DNA of 60,850 nucleotides from Lacrimispora algidixylanolytica (GCF_003609635.1 NZ_MCIA01000030.1:190984-251833); one strand, 5' to 3'. Counted from the first letter of the stretch, positions 1 to 8,499 are shown. The notes: generated from the letters alone by a model not told the origin. Program-made: numbers and translations.

Positions 1-721
1 CAATCCCCCCTAAAACCGCGGCAATAAAAGCCTTAAGTCCCATCATAGACCCCATATCATTGGTCACCCTTGGATATTTGGTACAATACATAAGGGCCGC
101 CACGGCTGCCAGAGCAGAGCCGATGGCAAAAGTTATAGTAATGACCCGATTGACATTAATTCCAACCAATATCGAAGCATCTCGGTCCTGGGGAACAGAA
201 CGCATGGCCTTTCCAATCTTTGTCTTCTTAATAAATATCTGGAGCCCTGCCATCATAATAACGCCAATTAAAATAGTCAAAATTACATTAAGGGGCAGAG
301 CTACCCCTAAGAAATTAATGGTTGGTAAATCAAAGATCTTCTGCACGTTTTGTGGTTTTGCACCAAAGAGCACCATGGCTAAGTTCTCCAAAAACAGGCT
401 CATGGCCAAAGCCGTAATAAGAGCGGACATGGAACCTGCCTGGCGAACTGGTTTATACGCAATTACCTCTACCACGACTCCCACCACAGAGCAGACAATT
501 ATTGCGGCCAGAACGGACAACCACACCGGCATTCCGGCATTTGCCATCAAAGGTATGGTATAAAACATAGTATAAGCCCCGATCATAATGAAATCGCCGT
601 GGGCAAAGTTTATCATACGGATAATTCCATAAACCATGGTATACCCCAGAGCGATTAAGGCATAGATGGCTCCCTGGTTCAGTCCGTTAATCAAGCTTTG
701 AAAGAATAATGAAAATGTCAT
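1..721 (-). CDS. livH: Branched-chain amino acid ABC transporter permease LivH (3' end cut by window edge)
   Basis: Inner-membrane permease that, with a LivM partner and LivG/LivF ATPases outside the window, imports leucine, isoleucine and valine. Reading the minus strand from the ATG at 721 gives an open frame to the window edge, starting MTFSLFFQSLINGLNQGAIY and containing the family hallmark NFAHGDFIMIGAY near residue 40, followed by several hydrophobic segments. The protein is incomplete: about 240 codons are present of a usual 290 or so. It follows livJ by 87 bp on the same strand, so the two are probably one operon with the binding protein first. The family call rests on the N-terminal motif and the livJ neighbour. 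Confidence 0.9.
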   Translation of the reverse strand, partial: MTFSLFFQSLINGLNQGAIYALIALGYTMVYGIIRMINFAHGDFIMIGAYTMFYTIPLMANAGMPVWLSVLAAIIVCSVVGVVVEVIAYKPVRQAGSMSALITALAMSLFLENLAMVLFGAKPQNVQKIFDLPTINFLGVALPLNVILTILIGVIMMAGLQIFIKKTKIGKAMRSVPQDRDASILVGINVNRVITITFAIGSALAAVAALMYCTKYPRVTNDMGSMMGLKAFIAAVLGGI

Positions 722-751
722 AGGCGGTTTCCTCTCTCACTGAAAAGGAAA

Positions 752-788
752 ATGTGCAACCTGGCCGATGTCCGGCCTTTATGCACAT
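752..788 (-). terminator. Intercistronic hairpin between livJ and livH
   Basis: ATGTGCA (752-758) pairs with TGCACAT (782-788) around an inner GGCC/GGCC stem. On the minus strand it is followed by a T-rich but interrupted tract. It could act as a partial terminator or mRNA-stabilising stem that gives more binding protein than permease; which of the two is inference. Confidence 0.45.
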
Positions 789-808
789 CTCCTTTTTGTA
801 TATGCTAT

Positions 809-2032
809 TTATTTCTTGGTGCCTTCTGGCGACAAGGTCATAAGCCACTTTACTTTACCGTTATCAAAGGTATTAATGGCAACGGATTTTTCCGGGTCTC
901 CGTTCTTGTCAAGAGTGAAGGTCCCACCCACTCCGGTAAAGGTCATTTCGGTCATTCCTTTTACCAGAGACGAGGTGTCGGAAGCTTTCCCATTTTGGGC
1001 CGCTTCTGCAAGCATATAGATGGCATCATAGTAAAGAGCTGCGCAGGCATTTAAGCTTTCTGTTCCGTATTTCTCCGTATATTTACTTACAAAGTTGGAA
1101 ACAGCAGGGGCAGTATCCTCAGAGGAATAATGGTTGGTGAAATAGCAGTTGTTGAGTTTATCCTCAAAGCCCTTGGTATCTGCTCCGTCCCAGCCATCAC
1201 CACCCATAATGGCACCATCAAATCCAGCATCTCTTGCAGCTCCTACTAAAAGAGGAACGGTATCCAAAAAACAAGGATAGAATAGGAAATCGGCTCCCTT
1301 TGCCACTACCTGTGAAGTCTGGGAGGAAAAGTCTGTATCCTTAGTGGTACACTCGCCAGTATAGACAATCTCAATGCCAGCTTCCTCTGCATTTTCAATA
1401 AAAGCATCTTTTAAACCATTGGAATAATCATCATCCTTGGCATAAATGATTGCTGCCTTTTTCCAGCCTTTTTCCTTTGCAAACTGGGCTGCCATCTTTC
1501 CCTGATAAGGATCAATAAAGCAGTCACGGAACACGGTGGGGCCTTTTAGGGTTACATCTTTATTGGTTGCTCCTGTTGCTAATAGGAGCATATTATCTTT
1601 AGACGCCTGCTCCGCAATAGGAAGGGTAACAGAAGAAAAGAAACAACCTACAACAGCGTCAGGACCTTCCTTCATCAGGCTGTTATAAGCGTTAATCGCC
1701 TGCTTGGCATCACTGGCGTCATCGACAACTTTTCCCCCGTTTACAATCTCAATTTTGTATTCCGAATCACTGGAGTTAATCTCCTCAGCTGCCATACTTA
1801 TTGCATTTTGTGCCCCTTCCCCATAAATAGCGGAGCCACCTGTTAGAGAACAGATTACCCCCACCTTAATGGTCTTGCCATCCTTCGCTGGATCTGTCCC
1901 CCCAGAAGCAGCCTTTGTCTCACTTGACTTGCTGCCTCCTGCCGCACCTTGTTGGGCAGATGAACTGCAGCCAGCAATAAGACTGGCGGACATTGCCACC
2001 GTAAGTACGAGAGAAAATAATTCTTTTTTCAT
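809..2032 (-). CDS. livJ: Branched-chain amino acid-binding lipoprotein (LivJ/LivK type)
   Basis: Extracytoplasmic substrate-binding lipoprotein of the LIV-type ABC importer (Peripla_BP_6 fold). The 407-residue product starts MKKELFSLVLTVAMSASL and has a lipobox ending IAGC, then a low-complexity Ser/Gly/Lys linker before the mature domain, whose first strand reads IKVGVICSLTGGSAIYGEG, typical of the family. An in-frame ATG lies 11 codons upstream (2065), but 2032 is preceded by GAGGAGG at good spacing, so it is preferred. Transcription comes from a sigma-A-like promoter near 2238-2266 through a 200-nt structured leader. livH follows on the same strand. Exact ligand preference within the Leu/Ile/Val/amide class cannot be read from sequence. 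Confidence 0.93.
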   Translation of the reverse strand: MKKELFSLVLTVAMSASLIAGCSSSAQQGAAGGSKSSETKAASGGTDPAKDGKTIKVGVICSLTGGSAIYGEGAQNAISMAAEEINSSDSEYKIEIVNGGKVVDDASDAKQAINAYNSLMKEGPDAVVGCFFSSVTLPIAEQASKDNMLLLATGATNKDVTLKGPTVFRDCFIDPYQGKMAAQFAKEKGWKKAAIIYAKDDDYSNGLKDAFIENAEEAGIEIVYTGECTTKDTDFSSQTSQVVAKGADFLFYPCFLDTVPLLVGAARDAGFDGAIMGGDGWDGADTKGFEDKLNNCYFTNHYSSEDTAPAVSNFVSKYTEKYGTESLNACAALYYDAIYMLAEAAQNGKASDTSSLVKGMTEMTFTGVGGTFTLDKNGDPEKSVAINTFDNGKVKWLMTLSPEGTKK

Positions 2033-2080
2033 TTTCCATTCCTCCTCATGCTTTATGTCATTCAAACCTTACACGGAACT

Positions 2081-2124
2081 AAAAAAAGGAGGTCTTCCCA
2101 CAATGATGCTGGGGAAAACCTCCT
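2081..2124 (-). terminator. Terminator hairpin inside the livJ leader (attenuator candidate)
   Basis: On the minus strand AGGAGGTTTTCCC pairs with GGGAAGACCTCCT around a 12-nt loop and is followed directly by seven T residues. It lies between the livJ promoter and the livJ ribosome site, about 50 bp before the start codon, so it should control readthrough into livJ rather than end an upstream gene. Confidence 0.75.
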
Positions 2125-2125
2125 C

Positions 2126-2232
2126 GTTCTCCTTTTGAGCCCTCTGCCTTTTGACAGGGTCCCAGAAAGCGAAAAGAGCCGCAACCGTAATATTACGGTT
2201 GAGACTCCTTCGTACTCTTGTTTGATATGTTG
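2126..2232 (-). promoter_or_regulatory. Structured 5' leader of livJ, unidentified cis-regulatory RNA
   Basis: Between the start point predicted at about 2231 and the attenuator are a perfect 20-nt palindrome (2182-2201, CAACCGTAAT and its mirror) and a CCCT-GTC/GGC-AG-AGGG hairpin. I found no T-box sequence (AGGGTGGNACCGCG) and no leader peptide rich in Leu, Ile or Val. The arrangement of sensor-like stems followed by a terminator is typical of riboswitches, but I could not assign a class. Confidence 0.5.
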
Positions 2233-2237
2233 GGTGA

Positions 2238-2266
2238 ATTATAGCACTTGTTTTTCTCAAATACAA
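2238..2266 (-). promoter_or_regulatory. Sigma-A-type promoter for livJ
   Basis: Minus strand TTGTAT (2266-2261), 17-nt spacer, TATAAT (2243-2238). The -10 is a perfect consensus and the spacing is ideal. It puts the transcript start about 200 nt before livJ. Confidence 0.7.
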
Positions 2267-2473
2267 TACATTTTTTAAAAACTAATGTTTTTTGTGAAAT
2301 ATAGTTAATTTTTCCAATTTCTTTTCTTCATTATCACAGAAACCTTTTAAAATTCTTATAGATTACAATATTTTATCATATTAGTAGCTAAACTGTAATA
2401 CTCCTCCTACCTCCTGTGACATTCAAGTAAATACTGCCTTGAAAAATATGCTTATACATGTTATAGTTTTTCA

Positions 2474-2560
2474 TAGGGAATGAGGTTCTCCCATGGCTAC
2501 GGCCTAAACTGCTTATACGCTGATGACTTCTGCATAACGCAGGGATTATCAGCTTTTTTA
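2474..2560 (+). promoter_or_regulatory. Fluoride riboswitch (crcB motif) with terminator expression platform
   Basis: The sequence carries the crcB-motif landmarks in order: GGGAATGAGGTTCTCCC (stem P1 and its conserved loop), AAACTGC, and GCTGATGACTTCTGC, matching the pseudoknotted aptamer plan of known fluoride riboswitches. The GCTGAT segment also pairs with ATCAGC at 2548-2553, enclosing CTGC/GCAG, and a T-run follows, so aptamer and terminator compete for the same bases. Fluoride binding should disrupt the terminator and turn on the downstream CLC gene, whose ribosome site GGAGG lies at 2563-2567. Confidence 0.88.
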
Positions 2561-2571
2561 TTGGAGGTAAT

Positions 2572-3774
2572 ATGGCAAAGAAAGTTTTTCTTTTATATCG
2601 TGACCTGATTGTACTCACTTTGATTGCAGTTCCAATCGGAATTGCGGCTGGCTTTGTTGATACGGTATTTGGCCGTATCCTGTTATGGCTCACAGACATT
2701 CGTACACAACATGTTAGTTGGTTTCTTCCCTTTCTTGGCATTATCGGTGTCTTTATCCTTTGGCTTTATAAGAAAATAGGAGGAAAAAGTATAAAGGGGA
2801 TGGCCTTGATCTTTGAGACGGGTCACGGGATAAACCCAGATATCCCTCTCCGGTTGATTCCTTTTTCCATTGTGAGCACATGGCTCACTCATCTATTTGG
2901 TGGTAGTGCAGGAAGAGAAGGGGTAGCGATTCAGATCGGTGGAACCATTGCTCACTGGATAGGCAGACGGCTTCCCATCAAGGAGGCTGGGAAAATACTC
3001 CTGATTGCTGGAATGGCGGCGGGATTTGGCGGATTATTTCGCACTCCCATTGCTGCTGCATTGTTCGCTTTGGAGGTTCTTACAGTAGGGGTTTTAGAAG
3101 AAAAAGCAATTTTACCAGCCCTTACTGCTTCCTTTACTGCAAGTTATGTTTCTGGCCTCTTAGGGCTTGAAAAGTTCACCTTTTTGTTAAAAGACCAAAT
3201 TCAAGTTTCCTGGGAGTTGATACCGAAGCTTTTAATCGCTGGTGTCTTATTTGGACTTGTTGGCAGCGTATTTACCTTGTGTCTTCATAAGTCAAAGGAA
3301 ACTCTTTTGTCATGGATCAAACAACCACTTTTAAGGATTTTTATTATGGGTACCGGGATTAGTATCTTATCGTTTCTTTGTTTTAAAGGGCGGTATTCTG
3401 GCCTTGGAACAAACTTAATATCCATGAGTTTTAGCCAAGGGATCTATTCCTGGGATTTTGCATGTAAGCTGTTGTTTACGGTGCTCACACTATCCGCTGG
3501 CTTTCAAGGAGGTGAAGTCACACCGCTATTTTCCATTGGAGCTTCTTTGGGTGTGGTTCTGGCTTCTTTTCTTGGACTTTCACCAGTGTTTCTAGCAGCA
3601 CTTGGCTATGTAGCTGTATTTGGCAGCGCTACCAATACCTTGCTTGCACCTATGATTATGGGGGCTGAGATATTCGGTGCGGAATATCTTCCCTATTTTG
3701 CCGTGGTTTGCGGGCTGGCGTATAGCTGTAATTTAAACTTATCCATCTATCCTTTGCAGAAAAGAAAAGAGTAG
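2572..3774 (+). CDS. eriC: CLC-F type fluoride/proton antiporter
   Basis: Multi-pass membrane protein of the chloride-channel (CLC) family that expels fluoride. The 400-residue protein carries GGSAGREGVAIQIGG near residue 120, the CLC-F form of the GREGP anion-coordination loop, and GGEVTPLFSIGASLG near residue 315, the CLC-F form of GGxFxP. Most of the chain is hydrophobic helix, as expected for the CLC fold, and there is no C-terminal CBS pair. The start has GGAGG four bases upstream. The riboswitch directly in front strongly supports the fluoride-specific subfamily over an ordinary chloride channel. It is monocistronic and ends at a bidirectional terminator. Confidence 0.9.
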   Translation: MAKKVFLLYRDLIVLTLIAVPIGIAAGFVDTVFGRILLWLTDIRTQHVSWFLPFLGIIGVFILWLYKKIGGKSIKGMALIFETGHGINPDIPLRLIPFSIVSTWLTHLFGGSAGREGVAIQIGGTIAHWIGRRLPIKEAGKILLIAGMAAGFGGLFRTPIAAALFALEVLTVGVLEEKAILPALTASFTASYVSGLLGLEKFTFLLKDQIQVSWELIPKLLIAGVLFGLVGSVFTLCLHKSKETLLSWIKQPLLRIFIMGTGISILSFLCFKGRYSGLGTNLISMSFSQGIYSWDFACKLLFTVLTLSAGFQGGEVTPLFSIGASLGVVLASFLGLSPVFLAALGYVAVFGSATNTLLAPMIMGAEIFGAEYLPYFAVVCGLAYSCNLNLSIYPLQKRKE

Positions 3775-3791
3775 ATGCATTCACAGGATGC

Positions 3792-3850
3792 AAAAGGCAT
3801 CCAAATTCACACCGATTCAGCGGTCTGTATTTGGATGCCTTTTCTTTTTA
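3792..3850. terminator. Bidirectional terminator between CLC-F and ABC-F genes
   Basis: AAAAGGCATCCAAAT pairs with ATTTGGATGCCTTTT around a 22-nt loop, with T-runs readable on both strands. It serves the two convergent genes. Confidence 0.85.
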
Positions 3851-5587
3851 CAATTGCTTAATTAACTCTTCCAGTTCTTCGGATAACTTTTTCGCAAGCT
3901 CAAAATCCTCATTTTTTAAAGCAGATTCTATTCTTGTCTCGATTGTCTTTTTCTTATCTTCTAACTCCAGATAATCTTTGCTGAAATGATTGGCATAAAT
4001 CATCTTGCGAAACTTTCGTACGCTCATTTTTCGGATGGTTTTATTTTCAATCATCAAAACATAGTCCACACAATTTGCTATGGTGTTAAAGTCATGGGAT
4101 ACCATTAAGACGGCACCTTTATAGTCCTTTACCGCTTGTTCCAGAGCGATCTGAGAATAGGTATCTAGATGACTCGTTGGCTCATCAAGAAGCAGTAAAT
4201 TCGCTTTGCTGACTGAAATTTTTGCAAGCTGTAACAGGTTTTTCTCGCCTCCAGATAAGCTATCAATCTTCTGAGTTAAGACATCTTCGCTAAATCCATA
4301 TTTCGTTACATATGCCCTAATCTCATCATAAGTCTGAAATCCGATGTCAAAGAATTCATCTTGTACGTCACTTTCTTCTTTTAACATCTCCCCTTGGATT
4401 TGAGACAAAAACGCCATGCTAACGTTATCTCCGATTACAATGGAATCCTTCTGATTCTTATAAATATCGCGAAGAAGCGTTGTTTTTCCAGTACCATTGG
4501 GGCCAATGAGGGCAACTTTATCGGATGATCCTATTTCAAAGCTGGCATCTTCTAGAAGAACCTCTTGGAACCCCACACTGTAATGATTCACCTTTAATAC
4601 TGTGGACGCTTCCACCTCACCTAATATAGGTAATTTGATCTCCGGCTGCTTGATTTCCACAAAAGGCGCCTTAATTCTTCTTGCCTCCAGCCTTTCTAAA
4701 ATCTTTTCTCTGGCGTGAAGTGATTTGCCTCTTGCAGCCTCCGTATGATACGTGGCTACAGCTCTTAGCTTATTGACAATCACTTTATTTCGTTCAATCT
4801 CTAATGTATCCGCAACAGCCAGTTCCTGGAGCTCAATCTTAGTCTGAAGAAGGGAAAGCTTATATTCAATGTATCTTCCATTAAACTCCTGCAGTTCCTT
4901 ATTCTCCAGATGTATGATCTTATTAAAGCAATGATCCAGCAAATACCGATTATGAGTTATAATAAGCATCATTCCTTTGTGAGCATTAATCAGTTCTTTC
5001 AAAGAATTTAAGTTTTCAAAATCCAAGAAAACATCTGGTTCATCCATGATCATCAAATGAGGATTGGTAAGCATTTCCTTAATTACCTGAATTAGCTTAT
5101 ATTCTCCGCCACTTAATTCGGATACCAAGGACGTTTCATATCTACTTAAATCGGCCAGATTAAGCTTCTTTTTGATTTCATTTTCAAAATCATCTCCGCC
5201 TATGGCTTCTAATGCATCTAAGGTATTTTGATATTTTTCCAGTAAGGCCTCTATGTCGGAAGAGGTTTCCATCTCAAGACAGATTTGGGCAATTTCACGT
5301 TGAAGACGAATAAATTCTTCCGCGACATAATCAAATACGGTGATCTCTTTTGTTTTATCAAGCTGGGAAAACTGGCTTACATAGCCAATCCTTAAACCGG
5401 GTTCAATCTCCAACTTTCCATCATACATATAACGTTCCGGATCCATAATGATATCCGTCAATGTGCTTTTTCCACTTCCGCTGGTTCCTATAAATGCACA
5501 ATGCTGGCCCTCTTCCAACGTAAATGAAATATCTTTATACAATTCCTTCTCTGGAAATGAAAAGGAAAGGTTAATCATGTTTATCAT
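3848..5587 (-). CDS. ABC-F family ATPase, probable ribosomal-protection (antibiotic resistance) type
   Basis: Cytoplasmic ABC-F protein with two ATPase domains and no membrane segment; relatives bind the ribosomal E site and either protect it from PLS-type antibiotics or act as translation factors. Visible are Walker A GTSGSGKST (34-42), signature LSGGEYK, Walker B MIMDEPDVFLD, then the interdomain linker, a second Walker A GPNGTGKTT, signature LSGGEKN and LLLLDEPTSHLD. The C-terminus is a short charged coiled coil (LEDKKKTIETRIESALKNED). Length is 579. The first domain has DEPDVFLD where the family norm is DEPTNHLD. Start: AGGAG lies about 4 nt before ATG 5587; a second ATG is at 5578. The leader with a uORF and terminator favours a drug-inducible resistance role, which is inference. 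Confidence 0.85.
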   Translation of the reverse strand: MINMINLSFSFPEKELYKDISFTLEEGQHCAFIGTSGSGKSTLTDIIMDPERYMYDGKLEIEPGLRIGYVSQFSQLDKTKEITVFDYVAEEFIRLQREIAQICLEMETSSDIEALLEKYQNTLDALEAIGGDDFENEIKKKLNLADLSRYETSLVSELSGGEYKLIQVIKEMLTNPHLMIMDEPDVFLDFENLNSLKELINAHKGMMLIITHNRYLLDHCFNKIIHLENKELQEFNGRYIEYKLSLLQTKIELQELAVADTLEIERNKVIVNKLRAVATYHTEAARGKSLHAREKILERLEARRIKAPFVEIKQPEIKLPILGEVEASTVLKVNHYSVGFQEVLLEDASFEIGSSDKVALIGPNGTGKTTLLRDIYKNQKDSIVIGDNVSMAFLSQIQGEMLKEESDVQDEFFDIGFQTYDEIRAYVTKYGFSEDVLTQKIDSLSGGEKNLLQLAKISVSKANLLLLDEPTSHLDTYSQIALEQAVKDYKGAVLMVSHDFNTIANCVDYVLMIENKTIRKMSVRKFRKMIYANHFSKDYLELEDKKKTIETRIESALKNEDFELAKKLSEELEELIKQL

Positions 5588-5642
5588 TTTACTCCTGTCC
5601 GTGTGTCCTACACACTTCGGTATCCCAATTAAAATAGAAAAG

Positions 5643-5675
5643 GATTAAAAAGAGCTTACCAAAATAAGCTCTTTA
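5643..5675 (-). terminator. Attenuator hairpin in ABC-F leader
   Basis: Minus strand: AAAGAGCTTA, 6-nt loop, TAAGCTCTTT followed by TTAATCC. The perfect 10-bp stem and T-run sit 55 bp before the ABC-F start codon. Confidence 0.7.
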
Positions 5676-5709
5676 CTCTACGATCCTATTATTTGTAATT
5701 TTTATCATG
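5674..5709 (-). other. Possible 11-codon regulatory uORF in ABC-F leader
   Basis: ATG at 5709 opens a frame MIKITNNRIVE whose TAA stop touches the first bases of the attenuator stem. That geometry is typical of ribosome-stalling attenuation of resistance genes. No good ribosome site is visible before it, so it is only a candidate. Confidence 0.35.
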
Positions 5710-5750
5710 TTATATCTGCTTTAGACCTTTATTTCTTGTCAACCTTCGTA

Positions 5751-5778
5751 GCATATCATTTTTTTCAATAGATTTCAA
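5751..5778 (-). promoter_or_regulatory. Probable promoter of the ABC-F gene
   Basis: Minus strand TTGAAA (5778-5773), 16-nt spacer, TATGCT (5756-5751). It would start a transcript of about 160 nt before the ABC-F gene that includes the uORF and hairpin. The rest of the 5780-6097 interval holds nothing I can assign. Confidence 0.45.
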
Positions 5779-6097
5779 CTATTTTTAGAACCGATTGGTT
5801 CCTATCCTCGATTATGCAAGGGCTTCACCCACTTGTGGCTTTAATCTATGTTCCAAGTTCTCCTGAGATACAATCCTTTCTATTGACAGTAAAAACATAC
5901 TATGATAGCATGATAATGTCGGTTAGACTTAACTAACTTGTTTTAAAAGTACTTATATCCACATAATAATAAGTTCAATTATGTTTTAATCTCTAGCAAC
6001 TATAAAATTATTCAATTCCATCATTTTCAATTGTAAGCAAAAAAAATCAATTCCACTTATAGGTACAAAAAGATAAGAAAGATAAGGAGACACATCC

Positions 6098-7108
6098 ATG
6101 AAATCAATAACCAAGAGGAAGTTAACGATTTTCCTTTGTTTGTGTGTAATTGTTGTATTTACAGCCTGTCAAAAGGCAGACAAAACTGGGACTCCGTCCT
6201 TAACTGATGCCACCACTTCTGAAGCTTCTTCCAATCATGTAAACTCGGCTTTCTCAAAAGCTCAGAGTCCGATCACTACTGAAACTGAAACCACAACAGA
6301 TGCCGGTACTCAGACGATAAGTACCATCATGGGTGACGTTACCGTACCATTAAATCCTACAAAAATTGTAGCCCTTGGTAATCCAGGTGATCTAGTAGCA
6401 ATGGGTATTAAACCCATCGCAGGTGATAACAAAATCAATCTATTTGACGGTATTTTAACAGAAGATATCTATACTTACATTACAAGTGATGATTATGAAG
6501 GAATTATGGCATTAGAACCAGATCTTATCCTTATTGCCAGTACACCGGCACAGGCTGATTATGACAAACTTACTGCCATTGCACCTACTGTGGTAACAGA
6601 AGCTTACTCCACCAGCTTATCCGATCGAATCACTTTTGTTGGTAAGGTGATTGGAAAGGAAGCGGAGGCAAAAAAAGCACTCTCTGATTTTGAATCTCAG
6701 GCAGAAGCTTATAAAGCCCAGTTGATAAAAGCCGGGATTGAAAACAAAACCATAACGGTTATGGAGGGGACTTATCTCTTTGGTGACAAATATGGAAGAG
6801 GCGCTGATATTGTCTATAATTATCTAGGCTTTAGGGCACCTGATAAATTGCAAGAAGTATTTACCAGAGGTGATATGTATCTGGAGGTTTCCATGGAAGT
6901 ACTCCCCCAATATTGTGGTGATTACATACTCAGTTCGGTATGGGAAGGTTCCGAAGATCCGTCTCAGAATGCTGTGTGGAACAGCATACCCGCGGTTAAA
7001 GATGGACATGTAATTAAGATTGATTTCTCGGATTATTTTTCAAGAGATTTATATACCTCTGGCAAGCAGATGAAAATGCTGGTGGAAGCATTACTCGCTT
7101 TAAAGTAA
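6098..7108 (+). CDS. Iron-siderophore ABC transporter substrate-binding lipoprotein (FepB/FhuD family)
   Basis: Lipoprotein of the Peripla_BP_2 family, which delivers iron(III)-siderophores or related metal chelates to a membrane importer. The signal peptide (KRKLTIFLCLCVIVVFTAC) ends in a lipobox with Cys24. A Thr/Ser-rich linker leads to TIMGDVTVPLNPTKIVALG, the usual start of the domain, then EPDLILIA and IDFSDYFSRD near the C-terminus. Length of 336 is normal. AAGGAG lies nine bases before the ATG. No permease or ATPase gene adjoins it, so it must share components encoded elsewhere. The exact siderophore is unknown. Confidence 0.85.
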   Translation: MKSITKRKLTIFLCLCVIVVFTACQKADKTGTPSLTDATTSEASSNHVNSAFSKAQSPITTETETTTDAGTQTISTIMGDVTVPLNPTKIVALGNPGDLVAMGIKPIAGDNKINLFDGILTEDIYTYITSDDYEGIMALEPDLILIASTPAQADYDKLTAIAPTVVTEAYSTSLSDRITFVGKVIGKEAEAKKALSDFESQAEAYKAQLIKAGIENKTITVMEGTYLFGDKYGRGADIVYNYLGFRAPDKLQEVFTRGDMYLEVSMEVLPQYCGDYILSSVWEGSEDPSQNAVWNSIPAVKDGHVIKIDFSDYFSRDLYTSGKQMKMLVEALLALK

Positions 7109-7142
7109 TCTATGATCTTTTTACTTTTTATCCATCAGAAAA

Positions 7143-7165
7143 GGAACGCAGACTAGCTGCGCTCC
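7143..7165 (+). terminator. Probable terminator after the siderophore-binding gene
   Basis: GGA-A-CGCAG pairs with CTGCG-C-TCC around a 5-nt loop; the T-run only begins after 20 further bases, so it is a weak terminator. Confidence 0.4.
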
Positions 7166-7341
7166 CTCTCTGAATTCTATCTGTTTTTACTATAGATATT
7201 TTGTTAAATACTCTGACAATATATATATCAAAGCTTTTTACACTCGTTGCCTAAATAGGTTAAACCTGCGAATTTAACTTATTATCAGCTTTTAAAACCC
7301 CCATTAAAACTTTTCAAATATAAACCTTAATACTCACTCAT

Positions 7342-8499
7342 TTAACGATTAAATACATCTGTAAAGGCATCTAATGTTCTGTAATAGGAAGCCTTAGGAG
7401 TATTGATGTTAGAGTAGAGTAATGGACTGCTTTCACGTCTCCAAGAAGTGTCATCTGATAATCCCCACCAGGTAAAGCCTGTGAACTTACCGCCAGCTTT
7501 TTTCAGTTCGTTGACAGATTTCATGACATCATATACATAAGCTGCCTGTTCCTGCTCAGATTTGGCACCAGCATCAAATTCAGTAATCTGAATCTCAAAG
7601 CCAGCATTTACAAACTTGGTATAAGCCTGTTTGAAGTAAGATGCACTTGGGAATGTTGATGCAAGGTGAGCCTGTCCACCAACACCGTTACAGATCTTCT
7701 TTTCAGCGTTGATGAATTTAATCATCTTTACAATATTGTCTGCTTCCATATATTCATTATAGTCATTATAGAATAAGCTGACTTTATCAGTAAGTTTGTA
7801 ATAACTTAATGTTTCACTGGCATAACGGAATGCGTCTTTTACAAACTGTGGACTTGTTGAAATGTTACCATAAATCTTTAACCAGCCAGATTCTGATGGG
7901 GAATGAAGGTACTCATTTACAACGTCCCATGCATAAACTACGCTGCCGTACTGGCTTGAATATACGTGATTCATGACAGTTTTAATATAAAACTCCATAC
8001 GTGCATTCATTACAGTCTGATTTACAAAGCCTGCACCACCATTGTAGCCTGTCTTAAACAGCCAAGCTGGTGTCTGACCATGCCAAACCAATGTATGTCC
8101 ACGAACGCCTAAGCCATTATCATAGGCAATTTTTAATACTTTGTCTATGGTACCAAAATTGATCTTTGGTACCGTAGATTCTGTATAACCACTTGGAATG
8201 TAATATCCCAAAGATTTTGCTTCTGCCACCGAAATCAATGTCGGTGAACCGCCAAGCAATGCATCTGGTTTCATCTCATTCTCAAGCGTTATACTATTGT
8301 ATCTTTGCTTAATGGTATTTAAGGTCGATTGATTCTGTAGCTGATATAAGTTTACACAAGTACCAGACCGATTGTACTTGGCCCCGTATGTATTCAACAA
8401 ATTCTGATCAGCTGTTGCCGCCTGTGTTACTCCTAATGACGAAATCGTAAGTGCCATTGCAGAAATTACTGTTACTAGCCTTTTAAATGATTTTTTCAT
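7342..8499 (-). CDS. Secreted endo-1,4-beta-xylanase, GH10
   Basis: Extracellular endoxylanase that cuts the beta-1,4-xylose backbone of xylan. A Sec signal peptide of about 27 residues ends TQA-ATA. The GH10 domain fills the rest: SITLENEMKPDAL near 70, GHTLVWHGQTPAW near 135-146, the acid/base Glu196 in WDVVNEYLH and the nucleophile Glu307 in QITEFDAGAK; WWGLSDDTSW near 345 closes the barrel. No carbohydrate-binding or anchoring module is present, so a free enzyme of 385 residues is expected. AAGGGGG lies seven bases before the ATG. It stands alone, with a 260-bp upstream region bearing an element shared with the agrD promoter, which points to quorum-sensing control. Confidence 0.95.
   Translation of the reverse strand: MKKSFKRLVTVISAMALTISSLGVTQAATADQNLLNTYGAKYNRSGTCVNLYQLQNQSTLNTIKQRYNSITLENEMKPDALLGGSPTLISVAEAKSLGYYIPSGYTESTVPKINFGTIDKVLKIAYDNGLGVRGHTLVWHGQTPAWLFKTGYNGGAGFVNQTVMNARMEFYIKTVMNHVYSSQYGSVVYAWDVVNEYLHSPSESGWLKIYGNISTSPQFVKDAFRYASETLSYYKLTDKVSLFYNDYNEYMEADNIVKMIKFINAEKKICNGVGGQAHLASTFPSASYFKQAYTKFVNAGFEIQITEFDAGAKSEQEQAAYVYDVMKSVNELKKAGGKFTGFTWWGLSDDTSWRRESSPLLYSNINTPKASYYRTLDAFTDVFNR

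Noticed and set aside
60-563. Plus-strand 167-codon frame
   Set aside because: Shadow of livH; the minus strand gives a clear permease.
2069-2266. 65-codon frame in the livJ leader as a leader peptide
   Set aside because: Not enriched in Leu/Ile/Val, no ribosome site, and most of it would overlap the promoter; the leader acts more likely as RNA.
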